A DNA stretch of 64,000 nt from Pseudomonas urmiensis (GCF_014268815.2 NZ_JABWRE020000001.1:2175001-2239000); one strand, 5' to 3'. Counted from the first letter of the stretch, positions 52,099 to 63,186 are shown. The notes: a model not told the origin generated them from the sequence alone. A program made the numbers and translations.

Positions 52099-53490
52099 AT
52101 GACTGTGCTCATCGCCTTGGCAGCCCTCGCGCTGCTGATGCTCGCCGCCTACCGCGGCTACAGCGTAATCCTCTTCGCCCCCATCGCCGCCCTCGGCGCG
52201 GTGCTGCTCACCGACCCTTCTGCTGTTGCCCCCGCTTTCACCGGCGTGTTCATGGAAAAAATGGTCGGCTTCATCAAGCTGTACTTCCCGGTATTTCTGC
52301 TCGGCGCGGTGTTCGGCAAGCTGATCGAGCTGTCTGGCTTCTCGCGCTCGATCGTTGCCGCCGCCATCCGCCTACTGGGCACCCGCCAGGCCATGCTGGT
52401 GATCGTGCTGGTCTGCGCCCTGCTCACCTATGGCGGTGTGTCGCTGTTCGTGGTGGTGTTCGCGGTGTACCCGTTCGCTGCGGAAATGTTCCGCCAGAGC
52501 AATATCCCTAAGCGCCTGATCCCGGCGACCATTGCCCTGGGTGCGTTCTCCTTCACCATGGACGCCCTGCCCGGCACGCCACAAATCCAGAACATCATCC
52601 CCAGCACCTTCTTCAACACCACGGCCTGGGCCGCGCCCTGGCTGGGCTTGATTGGCACAATCTTCGTGTTCTGTACCGGCATGCTCTACCTGCAGCGCCA
52701 ACGCAACAAGGCTCAGCGAGCCGGCGAAGGCTATGGCAGCGAACTGCGCAATGAGCCAGAAACCGCTGACGACCTGGCCCTGCCCAACCCGCTGCTGGCA
52801 CTCGCCCCGCTGCTGCTGGTGGGGGTGATGAACCTACTGTTCACCCACTGGATCCCCCAGTGGTACGGCAGCAGCCATAGCCTGCAACTGCCGGGGATGG
52901 CCGCGCCAGTGCAGAGCGATGTGGCCAAGCTGACCGCGATCTGGGCGGTGCAGGCGGCCTTGCTGGTGGGCATCTTGATGGTGCTGGTGTGCGCCTTCGG
53001 CGCAATCCGCCAGCGCCTGGCCGAGGGCACCAAAAGCGCTGTCAGCGGCGCCTTGCTCGCTGCCATGAACACCGCATCGGAATACGGCTTCGGTGCGGTG
53101 ATCGCCTCGCTGCCGGGCTTCTTGGTGCTGGCCGATGCGCTACGCGGTATCCCTAATCCGCTGGTCAACGAAGCCATCACCGTGACCTTGCTGGCGGGCA
53201 TCACTGGCTCGGCATCAGGCGGGATGAGTATTGCCCTGGCGGCGATGGGCGACAGTTTCATCGCAGCGGCCAACGCCGCCAACATCCCGCTTGAAGTGCT
53301 GCACCGGGTGGCGGCGATGGCCAGTGGCGGCATGGACACCCTGCCGCACAACGGCGCGGTGATCACGTTGCTGGCCGTCACCGGCCTGACCCACCGCGAA
53401 GCCTACAAAGATATTTTTGGGATTACCCTGATCAAGACCCTGGCGGTTTTCGTGGTCATCGCGACTTTCTACGCCACCGGCATCGTCTAA
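52099..53490 (+). CDS. GntP-family permease, probably for 3-hydroxybutyrate
   Basis: 463-residue inner-membrane transporter with about 12 hydrophobic segments. It has GntP features such as GAVFGKLIELSGFSRSIV, FTMDALPGTPQIQNIIPSTFF and GGMDTLPHNGAVITLL. AGGAG before the ATG, and bdhA begins 11 bases after the stop. Neighbours (3-hydroxybutyrate dehydrogenase and acetoacetyl-CoA synthetase) indicate a short hydroxy- or keto-acid substrate rather than gluconate. Confidence 0.9.
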   Translation: MTVLIALAALALLMLAAYRGYSVILFAPIAALGAVLLTDPSAVAPAFTGVFMEKMVGFIKLYFPVFLLGAVFGKLIELSGFSRSIVAAAIRLLGTRQAMLVIVLVCALLTYGGVSLFVVVFAVYPFAAEMFRQSNIPKRLIPATIALGAFSFTMDALPGTPQIQNIIPSTFFNTTAWAAPWLGLIGTIFVFCTGMLYLQRQRNKAQRAGEGYGSELRNEPETADDLALPNPLLALAPLLLVGVMNLLFTHWIPQWYGSSHSLQLPGMAAPVQSDVAKLTAIWAVQAALLVGILMVLVCAFGAIRQRLAEGTKSAVSGALLAAMNTASEYGFGAVIASLPGFLVLADALRGIPNPLVNEAITVTLLAGITGSASGGMSIALAAMGDSFIAAANAANIPLEVLHRVAAMASGGMDTLPHNGAVITLLAVTGLTHREAYKDIFGITLIKTLAVFVVIATFYATGIV

Positions 53491-53501
53491 GGAGCTTTTG
53501 C

Positions 53502-54272
53502 ATGACACTGACTGGCAAAACTGCACTCGTCACCGGTTCCACCAGCGGCATCGGCCTGGGCATTGCCCAAGTGCTGGCAGGCGCTGGGGCGAACATCATC
53601 CTCAACGGCTTTGGCGATCCGGCGCCGGCACTGGCCGAGATCGCCCGCCACGGGGTGAAGGTTGCCCATCACCCGGCAGACTTGTCCCAGGTCACGCAGA
53701 TTGAAGACCTGTTCGCCCTGGCTGAGCGCGACTTTGGCGGGGTCGATATCCTCGTCAATAACGCCGGGATCCAGCACGTCGCCCCGGTCGAGAACTTTCC
53801 CCTCGAAAGCTGGGACAAGATCATTGCCCTGAACCTCTCGGCGGTGTTTCATGGCACGCGTCTGGCCTTGCCCGGCATGCGTGCGCGCAACTGGGGGCGG
53901 ATCGTCAATATCGCTTCGGTGCATGGTTTGGTGGGCTCTACTGGCAAGGCCGCGTATGTGGCTGCCAAACATGGCGTGATCGGCCTGACCAAGGTGGTGG
54001 GGCTGGAAACCGCTACCAGCAATGTCACCTGCAACGCCATCTGCCCCGGTTGGGTGTTGACCCCGCTGGTGCAGAAGCAGATCGACGATCGCGCAGCGGC
54101 CGGGGCTGATCCGCAGCAAGCGCAGCACGATTTGCTCGCCGAAAAACAACCTTCTTTGGCGTTCGTCACCCCCCAGCATCTGGGTGAGCTGGTATTGTTC
54201 CTGTGCAGCGAGGCCGCAAGCCAGGTCCGCGGCGCCGCCTGGAACGTCGATGGTGGCTGGCTGGCCCAGTGA
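53502..54272 (+). CDS. bdhA: 3-hydroxybutyrate dehydrogenase
   Basis: 256-residue short-chain dehydrogenase that converts 3-hydroxybutyrate to acetoacetate with NAD. Visible are [12 protein letters not shown] (cofactor loop), NNAG, and the catalytic set Ser139, Tyr152 and Lys156 (YVAAKHG). Substrate-site features typical of BdhA include [11 protein letters not shown] and the C-terminal [19 protein letters not shown] before the ATG. Cotranscribed with the permease. Confidence 0.95.
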   Translation: MTLTGKTALVTGSTSGIGLGIAQVLAGAGANIILNGFGDPAPALAEIARHGVKVAHHPADLSQVTQIEDLFALAERDFGGVDILVNNAGIQHVAPVENFPLESWDKIIALNLSAVFHGTRLALPGMRARNWGRIVNIASVHGLVGSTGKAAYVAAKHGVIGLTKVVGLETATSNVTCNAICPGWVLTPLVQKQIDDRAAAGADPQQAQHDLLAEKQPSLAFVTPQHLGELVLFLCSEAASQVRGAAWNVDGGWLAQ

Positions 54273-54327
54273 GGGTTGGCGGTGGGCCTGGCGCGGTCTT
54301 GCATTCGTTCAATTGCAAGGAGGCCGT

Positions 54328-54807
54328 ATGCGCCCATTCCCACTGACCGCGATCTTCTCCCTGACCCTGGCCGCCGCCGTTCCGGCAATGGCGGCCACGC
54401 TCAAGGACGTCGCGCCCTATCCTGAGGCGGAACAAGGCTTCACCCGCCAGGTCATCCGCCTGCCCGCGCAGGCAGATGAATCGGCCCACAAGCTGGAGAT
54501 TCTGGCTGGCAAAACCCTTGAGGTGGACTGCAATCGTCAGCGTCTGGCAGGAACCCTGGAAGAAAAAACCCTGGAAGGCTGGGGCTACAGCTACTACCGG
54601 CTGGAAACAGTCGGCGGCCCGGCCAGCACCCTGATGGCCTGCCCGGATGGCAAGAAAACCAAGGCCTTCGTGCCGGTAATCGGCGAAGGCTTCATGCTGC
54701 GCTACAACAGCAAGCTGCCGGTGGTGGTCTACGTGCCCAAAGGTGTCGAGGTGCGTTATCGCGTATGGTCGGCGTCCGAAAAGGTAGAAACAGCTAAAGT
54801 GGAGTAA
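54328..54807 (+). CDS. eco: Ecotin, periplasmic serine protease inhibitor
   Basis: 159 residues: signal peptide ([22 protein letters not shown]), then the ecotin fold with [17 protein letters not shown], a reactive loop [15 protein letters not shown] with Met at the position of the P1 residue and Cys for the loop disulfide (partner Cys in EVDCNRQ), and [25 protein letters not shown]. It inhibits trypsin-like and elastase-like proteases in the periplasm. It lies between bdhA and aacS in the same direction but has AAGGAGG of its own and no metabolic link to them. Confidence 0.95.
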   Translation: MRPFPLTAIFSLTLAAAVPAMAATLKDVAPYPEAEQGFTRQVIRLPAQADESAHKLEILAGKTLEVDCNRQRLAGTLEEKTLEGWGYSYYRLETVGGPASTLMACPDGKKTKAFVPVIGEGFMLRYNSKLPVVVYVPKGVEVRYRVWSASEKVETAKVE

Positions 54808-54816
54808 TAGAGCCCT

Positions 54817-54844
54817 TGTAGGCGCGGGCTTACTCGCGCCTACA
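54817..54844 (+). repeat. Inverted repeat between ecotin and aacS
   Basis: Perfect 10-bp stem (TGTAGGCGCG / CGCGCCTACA) with an 8-base loop, a diverged REP (core GCGGGCTTACTCGC). It starts 9 bases after the ecotin stop and ends 21 bases before the aacS ATG. Possible terminator or mRNA-stabilising element. Confidence 0.65.
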
Positions 54845-54865
54845 CGCCTTTGCGGAGATTTCGGC

Positions 54866-56824
<1,959 letters not shown>

Positions 56825-56858
56825 TGGCGCCCTTTTTTGCCCGATACACAGGTGTCCC

Positions 56859-57134
56859 ATGAAAGCTCAAGCCCGTCACATCCTGGTCAAGACCGCTGCC
56901 GAGGCCGAACAGCTCAAGCAGCGCATCGCCAAGGGCGAGGCCTTCGACGTCCTGGCGAAGAAGTTTTCCACCTGCCCGTCGGGCAAGCGCGGCGGCGATC
57001 TGGGTGAAGTGCGCCCAGGGCAGATGGTCGGCGCGATCGACCAGGTGATCTTCAAGAAAGCCCTGCGAGAGATCCACGGGCCGATCAAGTCCAAGTTTGG
57101 CTATCACCTGGTGCAGGTGTTCTACCGCGATTGA
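56859..57134 (+). CDS. Second parvulin-type peptidyl-prolyl isomerase
   Basis: 91-residue single-domain parvulin: KAQARHILVKTAAEAEQLKQ, STCPSGKRGGDLGEVRPGQM with the active-site Cys, and FGYHLVQV. It is a paralogue of the 93-residue parvulin at 46009, clearly diverged in the middle (KKALREIHGPIKSKFG). Preceded by aacS with 34 bases between and convergent with lysE, whose end is 6 bases away, so any terminator must be inside one of the genes. Confidence 0.93.
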   Translation: MKAQARHILVKTAAEAEQLKQRIAKGEAFDVLAKKFSTCPSGKRGGDLGEVRPGQMVGAIDQVIFKKALREIHGPIKSKFGYHLVQVFYRD

Positions 57135-57140
57135 TGAAGC

Positions 57141-57764
57141 CTAGCGCCGCGCTGCCAGCAACCCTAACCCGGCACAGCCAAGCAGCGAAGCACTGACCCG
57201 GTTGAACACCCGTCGTGGTCCAGGCCGATTGAACCAGCGCTGCAGGTAAGCGCCCAGCCCCGCATAGATCGCGATTGCCGCCCACTCCAACAGCAGGAAC
57301 AGCCCGCCCAGCCAGAGGAACTGTTCACTGACCGGCGTGGCGCTGTTCATCGATACGAACTGCGGCAAAAAGGCGGTGAACAGCAAAATCGCTTTCGGAT
57401 TACCCGCCGCCACCCAGAACTCTTGCCGCGCCAGGCGCCAAGTGCCGCGCGGGTGTTCACCCGTCAGTTGTGCCTCAGCAACCGGTGCCCGCCACAGTTG
57501 CCAGGCGATGTAGAACAGGTAGGCCGCGCCAATCACCTTGATGCTTAGAAACAGGTATTCGCTGGTGTGCAGCACCACCGCCAGGCCCATTGCCGCCAGG
57601 GTGATCATGCCGCTGAAGGCGAGAATCCGCCCAGCGCCGGCCACACAGGCAGTGCGCAGGCCATAACGGCTGGCGTTGTGCAGGGACAAGAGGTTGTTGG
57701 GGCCAGGTGCCATGTTCAGGGCAAAGCAGGCGGGGATGAAAAGCAGCAGGCTCGACAGGTCCAT
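57141..57764 (-). CDS. LysE-family amino acid exporter
   Basis: 207-residue inner-membrane protein with about six hydrophobic segments. Family marks are MAPGPNNLLSLHNASRYG near the N-terminus and WVAAGNPKAILLFTAFLPQFV in the middle. LysE/RhtB proteins export amino acids or related metabolites by proton motive force. GGAG before ATG. It is divergent from an AraC-family regulator at 57898 with 133 bases between, a typical pairing, so that regulator probably controls it. Confidence 0.92.
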   Translation of the reverse strand: MDLSSLLLFIPACFALNMAPGPNNLLSLHNASRYGLRTACVAGAGRILAFSGMITLAAMGLAVVLHTSEYLFLSIKVIGAAYLFYIAWQLWRAPVAEAQLTGEHPRGTWRLARQEFWVAAGNPKAILLFTAFLPQFVSMNSATPVSEQFLWLGGLFLLLEWAAIAIYAGLGAYLQRWFNRPGPRRVFNRVSASLLGCAGLGLLAARR

Positions 57765-57897
57765 TATTGTTCTCCGTTGCGACCGGGCCAGCCTCGCCGC
57801 CCTGGCCTGCCGGCGTCAAGCACAGTCACGGGGTAAATGGCCGCAACAGTGGGCCACAGGTTAGACTGCGCGCTCCGCTGACACCCGAGACAGGCCC

Positions 57898-58800
57898 ATG
57901 CATTGCGCAAGCAGCGAAATCTGGCATGACCCCGCCCTGCCCTTCGTCGAAAGTCGCCGCGCTTGTCATAGCCGCGCCTGTTACAAGGCCCATAGCCACC
58001 CAACGTTTTCCATAGGTGCGGTCGATGTGGGTTTTAGCCGTTTCAGCGGTGCCGGCAAACGGCAAGTGCGCCTGACGCCAGGCACCCTGGTGCTGGTGCC
58101 GGCGCAGCGGGTGCACGCTTGCAACCCGGAACCGGGTACGGCCTGGAGTTACCAGATGCTGCACCTGGATGCCCAATGGTTGCAGCAATTGCGCCTGGAG
58201 ATGGGCACGCCAGCGGCTGATGCGGGTGAACCGGCGCGCATCGTCCGCTCAGTGGAGCTTTACCAGCACTTTTGTCAGCTCAATGCGCTGTTGTTCTCAG
58301 ACGCCGGGGTTGCCGAGAAGCACGCAGCGTTGGTGACGTTCATGGGGGACCATGATTTCAGTGCATACCCTGCGCTGGAGGCAGCTCCCATTGCACCGCT
58401 GGGGCGGTCTGTTCTGGGTCAACTGATTGAGCATATCGAACAGGCGGAATTGGCCGAGTTGAGCCTCGACTCGCTGGCACGCCAAGCCGACCTTGGGCGC
58501 TATCAGCTGATTCGCGCCTTCCGTGCAGCCACTGGTTTTACGCCCCACGCTTATCTGCTCAACGCCCGGATCAACCGGGCGCGGCAGCTGCTTCGCCAAG
58601 GTGAGGAACTTGCCGAGGTGGCCTACCGCCTGGGTTTCGCTGATCAGAGCCATTTTCAGCGGGTATTCAAGGCCCATACGGCGGCTACCCCAGGGTATTA
58701 CCGAACTGCTGGGTCGCCTGTATTGGGGCTGCTGTGCAGCCCTTCGCGGCGGTTCGGCGCCCCGACAAGCCCGCTCCCACAGGTACAGCGCAAAACTTAA
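57898..58800 (+). CDS. AraC-family transcriptional regulator with a repeat-derived C-terminus
   Basis: 300 residues: N-terminal cupin-like sensing domain (HSHPTFSIGAVDVGFSRF, GTLVLVPAQRVHACNPEPG) and a C-terminal AraC double helix-turn-helix (about 175 to 270: LSLDSLARQADLGRYQLIRAF and AYRLGFADQSHFQRVFKAHT). After the usual end (ATPGYYRTAG) about 27 more residues (LCSPSRRFGAPTSPLPQ and so on) are encoded by a REP arm, so the ancestral stop seems lost. Divergent from lysE, its likely target. Confidence 0.9.
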   Translation: MHCASSEIWHDPALPFVESRRACHSRACYKAHSHPTFSIGAVDVGFSRFSGAGKRQVRLTPGTLVLVPAQRVHACNPEPGTAWSYQMLHLDAQWLQQLRLEMGTPAADAGEPARIVRSVELYQHFCQLNALLFSDAGVAEKHAALVTFMGDHDFSAYPALEAAPIAPLGRSVLGQLIEHIEQAELAELSLDSLARQADLGRYQLIRAFRAATGFTPHAYLLNARINRARQLLRQGEELAEVAYRLGFADQSHFQRVFKAHTAATPGYYRTAGSPVLGLLCSPSRRFGAPTSPLPQVQRKT

Positions 58801-58874
58801 GAGCAGCGCTACCCCTGTGGGAGCGGGCTTGTCGGGGCGCCGAACCGCCGCGAAGGGCCGCACAGCGGCCCCAA
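58723..58874. repeat. Long inverted repeat (REP pair) overlapping the araC 3' end
   Basis: Arms of about 60 bases (58723-58785 and 58810-58874) are nearly perfect complements, containing GCGGTTCGGCGCCCCGACAA and GCGGGCTTGTCGGGGCGCC. About 25 bases lie between, including the araC stop. The right arm ends 9 bases before the end of the MFS gene. This is the largest hairpin in the window. Confidence 0.92.
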
Positions 58875-58883
58875 GGCCGCATT

Positions 58884-60161
58884 TCAGTTTCGCTCCTCCA
58901 GCCCCCGCTGACGGCGACCCAGCCAACCCCCGGTAACCGCCCAGCCCAGGGCAATCGCCGCACCGATCAGCATGGCCAGCTGCGGGTGGTCGCCCATCAC
59001 ATCCAGCGCACGCTTGACCCAGCCGCTCAAGGCATCGCCGCCGCGATAGACCACGGTGTCGATGAAGTTCTTGGCCTTGTACTTGTCTTCGGCAGGTAAC
59101 ACCGTAAACAGCATTTCTCGCCCAGGGCGAACCAAGGCGTATTCACCGGCGCGGCGTACCACCATCACCACCACGAACACAGCAAACACCGGCGCCATGG
59201 CCAGCCAGATGAAACCGGCCGCCATCACCAGCGGTACTGCCACCAAAAGCACGCCGACCCCAAGGCGCCGGGCCAGCCGCCCGGTGATAAACACCTGGGT
59301 CAGTATGGCCAGCGCCTGCACCACGCTGTCGATCAGGCCAAACACCTGGGTTTGGCGGGTCCGGTCAGAGAACGTTTCACTGACGATGCGTGCCTGTTCG
59401 AAGTACAAAAACGTACTGACACTGGCCAGCAGCACCACGAACAGTGCGATACCCAGTAGATACGGCGAGCGCAGCACCGCGGTAGCGCCGGCGAACGGAT
59501 TGCCACCCAAGGGCTTGGAGGCCGGATGCTCACTCATCGCCGGCAACGGATGGCGGTCACGCCAGCGCTGCAGGTAGAGGGTGGCGCCGATGCTGCCAAG
59601 CAGCAACAGACACGCCAGGACCAGCAGCCCAGCATGCCCCAGCGGCGCCACCAGCAAAGTGCCGAGCACCGGACCGGTCAAGCCGCCCAAGCTGGCGCCG
59701 GCCGCCAGCAGGCCGAACAGCCGCTTGCCCTGTTCGCTGGAAAACAGGTCAGCCAACACGCTCCAGGCCAGAGATATGGCCAGCAGGTTGAACACCGACA
59801 GCCAGATGTAAAAAGCCCGCGCCTGCCAGATATCGTCAGGGTCGCGGGCAAACAGCACGGCAAATAGCAGCAGGTTGCTGGCAAAGAAGGCATAGGTCCA
59901 AGGCAGGATGCGCCGTCGTTTGACCCGCGAAGCCAGCCAGCCGAACAGCGGCAGGCAGATCAGCGTCACCACGAAGGTGCCAGTGAACAGCCATTGCAGG
60001 TTGTCCACCCCGCCAGCTACGCCCATGGTCTCGCGTACCGGCCGCAGCATGAAGTAACCGGTGAACAGCAGGTAGAACAAGGCCAGACCGGCGATTACCG
60101 CCGGGCCCTCGTCGGGCTTGAGGTTGAGCCCTTGATCCAGGCGCCGCCGCCAGTTGCTCAT
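58884..60161 (-). CDS. MFS-type transporter, Npt1/Npt2 (NTP/NDP exchange)-like
   Basis: 425 residues with about 12 hydrophobic segments. The start region PDEGPAVIAGLALFYLLFTGYFMLRPVRETMG resembles nucleotide transporter-like MFS proteins related to ATP/ADP translocases. Other marks are AAGASLGGLTGPVLGTLL and VVRRAGEYALVRPGREMLFTVL. Free-living bacteria carry such homologues with unknown substrates, so ATP/ADP exchange should not be assumed. It starts 4 bases after the aldo/keto reductase stop and is cotranscribed with it. Confidence 0.85.
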   Translation of the reverse strand: MSNWRRRLDQGLNLKPDEGPAVIAGLALFYLLFTGYFMLRPVRETMGVAGGVDNLQWLFTGTFVVTLICLPLFGWLASRVKRRRILPWTYAFFASNLLLFAVLFARDPDDIWQARAFYIWLSVFNLLAISLAWSVLADLFSSEQGKRLFGLLAAGASLGGLTGPVLGTLLVAPLGHAGLLVLACLLLLGSIGATLYLQRWRDRHPLPAMSEHPASKPLGGNPFAGATAVLRSPYLLGIALFVVLLASVSTFLYFEQARIVSETFSDRTRQTQVFGLIDSVVQALAILTQVFITGRLARRLGVGVLLVAVPLVMAAGFIWLAMAPVFAVFVVVMVVRRAGEYALVRPGREMLFTVLPAEDKYKAKNFIDTVVYRGGDALSGWVKRALDVMGDHPQLAMLIGAAIALGWAVTGGWLGRRQRGLEERN

Positions 60162-60165
60162 CGGC

Positions 60166-61074
60166 TCAGGCGAACTGCTCGATCAGCGCTTGCTGCTGCG
60201 TCTGGCTGAGTAACGCACCACTGCCGGCCTTGAGTTGATCGAGCTGGCGGTCCGGGCGACTGGTCGCGGGGATCACCGCCGTCACGGCCGGATGGCTGAT
60301 GGCGAACTTCAGAAACAACTGCGCCCAGCTGCTAACCCCGGCCTCTGCCGCCCAGCCCGGCAACGGCTGATCCTTGACCTTGGCGAACAGCCGGCCGTCA
60401 TCGAAGGCACGGTTGATCAGCACCGCCACGCCCTTGTCCTGGCACAGCGGTAGCAGGCTTTTCGCCGCCTCAGGCGAGTTGACCGAATAGTTGATCTGGA
60501 TGAAATCGAGCTTTTCGCTGCGCACAATCCGCTCGACATCATCCTGGCCGCTGGCCAGGTAGTGGGTAATGCCGATATAGCGGGTCTTGCCCTGGGCCTT
60601 GAGCTCGCGGGCGTAGGGCAGTTGGCGTTGCCAGTCTCGCAGGTTGTGGATCTGCAGCAAATCGACCTTGTCGGTGCGCAGGCTCTTGAGCGTACCCGCC
60701 CACTGCTCCTGGGCGGCAGCGGCGCTGTCGGCGGCGATCTTGGTGGCGATGAAGCACTGGCGGTGCCAGCCGCCCTCCTCCAGCAACTGGCCGAGAATGG
60801 CATCGGCGCCGCCGTAGTTGGGCGAGGTGTCGATGACCTTGCCGCCACCGTCGAAAAACGCCTTGAGTACTTGCTTGAGCTGCTGGTACTGCGCAGAGCC
60901 CGCCTCGACCTCGAAACTGCCAGAGGTGCCAGCGCCGATGACCGGCAAGGCTTCACCGGTTGCGGGGACCTTGCGGGTGAGCATGCCGCTGGCGGCTTCA
61001 GCGCGTAGCCAAGGGCTGGCAGCCAGTAGGCCTAAAGCCGCACCAGTGCGTAGGACATCACGACGACCGTACAT
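60166..61074 (-). CDS. Tat-exported aldo/keto reductase
   Basis: 302 residues. A twin-arginine signal (GRRDVLRTGAALGLLAASPW) directs the folded enzyme to the periplasm. The TIM-barrel reductase follows with VIDTSPNYGGAD (catalytic Asp and Tyr), LLQIHNL and GVAVLINRAFDDGRLF. Cofactor-bearing export by Tat fits a nucleotide-binding enzyme, but NADPH is scarce in the periplasm, so its real substrate or cofactor state is unclear. GGGAGC before the ATG; it leads a two-gene operon with the MFS transporter. Confidence 0.92.
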   Translation of the reverse strand: MYGRRDVLRTGAALGLLAASPWLRAEAASGMLTRKVPATGEALPVIGAGTSGSFEVEAGSAQYQQLKQVLKAFFDGGGKVIDTSPNYGGADAILGQLLEEGGWHRQCFIATKIAADSAAAAQEQWAGTLKSLRTDKVDLLQIHNLRDWQRQLPYARELKAQGKTRYIGITHYLASGQDDVERIVRSEKLDFIQINYSVNSPEAAKSLLPLCQDKGVAVLINRAFDDGRLFAKVKDQPLPGWAAEAGVSSWAQLFLKFAISHPAVTAVIPATSRPDRQLDQLKAGSGALLSQTQQQALIEQFA

Positions 61075-61162
61075 AGAAAAGCTCCCGTCATGAATCGGAA
61101 ACTTTCAAGGCTAGCCGCTCTACCCCGCACCGGTGGGTGTTTCTGTATCTGGATGTTTAGCT

Positions 61163-62044
61163 TTAGGCCTGCAGCAGCAAGCTCAAGTCCAGACCGCCAG
61201 CATTGAGCGGTGGGCACCAGTAGTAACCGCCGGTCAGTGGCCGGCTGAAGCGGTACAGGCCGTCGATCACGCCGTCTTCCAGGCCGCTCATGCGGCGCAG
61301 CTGCACCTCGAAAGCGTCGAAGCTATGCCCGAGGGCAACGAATGCCAGGCCCGCGCCACGCTCATCGGTCCAGGCGACCGAACGCCTGACCATGAAGGCT
61401 TCAGGGTCGAAGCTCTCCTGAGCGGTACGTTTGACGTGTGCCGACTCTGGCGCATCGTCCAGCTCTTCGTTGTCGCTGAGACGGCGGCCAATGATGTTGT
61501 CTTGCTCAGCCTGCGGCAGCGACTTGAAGTAGTTCAGGTCATGCTTCCACAGCTGGAAGGCAGCAAAGCTCGAACCGCTCAGGCCTGGCTGCTCGCCGGC
61601 AACGATTGCCGCGTCTACTGCCGCTTGCTCGACCGGGTTCTCAGTACCGTCCTCATAGCCGGTCAGGTCGTGACCGCCGCGGTGCAGGAAGCCATCGACA
61701 CTGTCTACCAGGCGCAAGGCCGGTGCCAGCAGTTGTTCCAAGGCCTGCGCGCGCAGGAACAGCTCACCGCGCTCAGCACCGCGCAGCCATAGCCACAGGG
61801 CGTGCTGGGTGCTAGGGTTCTCGACCGCCGCGTCCAGTTGCGGGAAGCTGCGTAGCCCCGGGACTTCGCGGCCCAGGGCCTTGGCCAGCGGCGCGCCGAT
61901 GCCGACGATCAGTTGCTGGCCATCGACGTGCGTCAGCAAAGCGTCGAGCACCGCAGGCAGCGCCTGGCTTGCGTGCAAGGTGAAGAACAGGTGACGGGCG
62001 TGCGCCGGCACCGGGGTGGCAAGCAGACCTTGCTGGAACGGCAT
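61163..62044 (-). CDS. Dyp-type haem peroxidase (YfeX-like)
   Basis: 293 residues with the defining motif GYEDGTENP (Asp132 catalytic) and proximal haem ligand His203 (SAHVKRT); also AFMVRRSVAWTDERGAGL with the distal Arg region. No signal peptide, so cytoplasmic, as for YfeX or encapsulin cargo; I see no encapsulin gene nearby. Start ATG at 62044 follows GAGG. Stands alone between the aldo/keto reductase and a divergent BASS transporter gene. Confidence 0.94.
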   Translation of the reverse strand: MPFQQGLLATPVPAHARHLFFTLHASQALPAVLDALLTHVDGQQLIVGIGAPLAKALGREVPGLRSFPQLDAAVENPSTQHALWLWLRGAERGELFLRAQALEQLLAPALRLVDSVDGFLHRGGHDLTGYEDGTENPVEQAAVDAAIVAGEQPGLSGSSFAAFQLWKHDLNYFKSLPQAEQDNIIGRRLSDNEELDDAPESAHVKRTAQESFDPEAFMVRRSVAWTDERGAGLAFVALGHSFDAFEVQLRRMSGLEDGVIDGLYRFSRPLTGGYYWCPPLNAGGLDLSLLLQA

Positions 62045-62238
62045 GACAGGCTAATCCTCGGCAAAAGCGCGAATCCTACTGCGCCCGCCGCCAGTAAGCA
62101 ACGCGGCGCAGGGCCGCTGTGACGGTGCTTTGGCCACAGGCGCAGTAACAAAACTTTACCAAGACCTGGCCTAGTGCGATTAGCGATCGTTCGGGCGCCA
62201 CCTACACTGCTGGCACTACTTTGCTCGAGACAGTGCCC

Positions 62239-63144
62239 ATGACCGCCTCACCCTTGCTTACCGCCGTCCTGCCTATCGCCTTGGGCATCATCATGCTCGG
62301 GCTTGGCTTGTCGCTGACCCTGGCTGACTTCGCCCGGGTGGTGAAGTACCCCAAGCCGGTAGTGATTGGCCTGGCTTGCCAGATCCTGCTGCTGCCGTTG
62401 GTGTGCTTCCTGATCGCCAATGGCTTTGGCCTGGAGTCGGCACTGGCGGTCGGCCTGATGCTGTTGGCAGCCTCGCCCGGCGGCACTACGGCCAACCTGT
62501 TCAGCCACCTGGCCCATGGCGATGTGGCGCTGAACATCACCTTGACCGCGGTCAACTCGCTGATCGCGATCCTGACCATGCCGCTGCTGGTCAATCTGTC
62601 GCTGATCTGGTTCATGGAATCGGACCAGGCCATTCCGCTGCAATTTGCCAAGGTCATGCAAGTGTTCGCCATCGTCTTGCTGCCAGTGGCGCTGGGCATG
62701 ATGATCCGCCGCTGGGCGCCGGGCTTTGCCGCGCGCATGGAGAAACCGATGAAGCTGGTGGCGGCGCTGTTCCTGGCGTTCACCATCGTCCTGGCGCTGG
62801 CCAAGGATTGGCAGACCGTGGTCGAGTACGCACCGATCGTCGGCGGCGCAGCGCTATTGTTCAACCTGCTCAGCCTGGGCGTGGGCTACTGGGTGCCGCG
62901 CTTGTTGAACATCCCCAAGCGCCAGGCGATTGCCATTGGCATGGAGATCGGTATTCACAACGGCACCTTGGCCATTGCCCTGGCCTTGAGCCCGTCGCTG
63001 CTCAATAACGCCACCATGGCAGTGCCAGCGGCGATCTATAGCTTGCTGATGTTCTTCACCGCGGCGGGGTTTGGCTGGTGGGTGAGTCGTGGCCACACGC
63101 TAGAGCCGGGCGCGGCGGGTTCTGGGCGTACCGCTGAAGATTGA
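62239..63144 (+). CDS. Bile acid:sodium symporter (BASS) family transporter
   Basis: 301 residues with about nine to ten hydrophobic segments. Conserved stretches are IALGIIMLGLGLSLTLADF, LMLLAASPGGTTANLFSHLAHGDVALNITLTAVNS and MEIGIHNGTLAIALAL, typical of the BASS family. Bacterial substrates vary (keto acids, pantoate and others) and cannot be read here. The ATG at 62239 is preferred to a TTG at 62221. CTACACT at 62202-62208 is a possible -10 element. Confidence 0.9.
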   Translation: MTASPLLTAVLPIALGIIMLGLGLSLTLADFARVVKYPKPVVIGLACQILLLPLVCFLIANGFGLESALAVGLMLLAASPGGTTANLFSHLAHGDVALNITLTAVNSLIAILTMPLLVNLSLIWFMESDQAIPLQFAKVMQVFAIVLLPVALGMMIRRWAPGFAARMEKPMKLVAALFLAFTIVLALAKDWQTVVEYAPIVGGAALLFNLLSLGVGYWVPRLLNIPKRQAIAIGMEIGIHNGTLAIALALSPSLLNNATMAVPAAIYSLLMFFTAAGFGWWVSRGHTLEPGAAGSGRTAED

Positions 63145-63149
63145 CCTTT

Positions 63150-63178
63150 GCAGGGGCGGGCTTGATCCGGGATGAGGC
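63150..63178. repeat. Degenerate REP between BASS and crtZ-like genes
   Basis: GGGGCGGGCTTGATCCGGGA with TGAGGCCC, a diverged REP between convergent genes. Confidence 0.65.
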
Positions 63179-63186
63179 CCGCTGCT

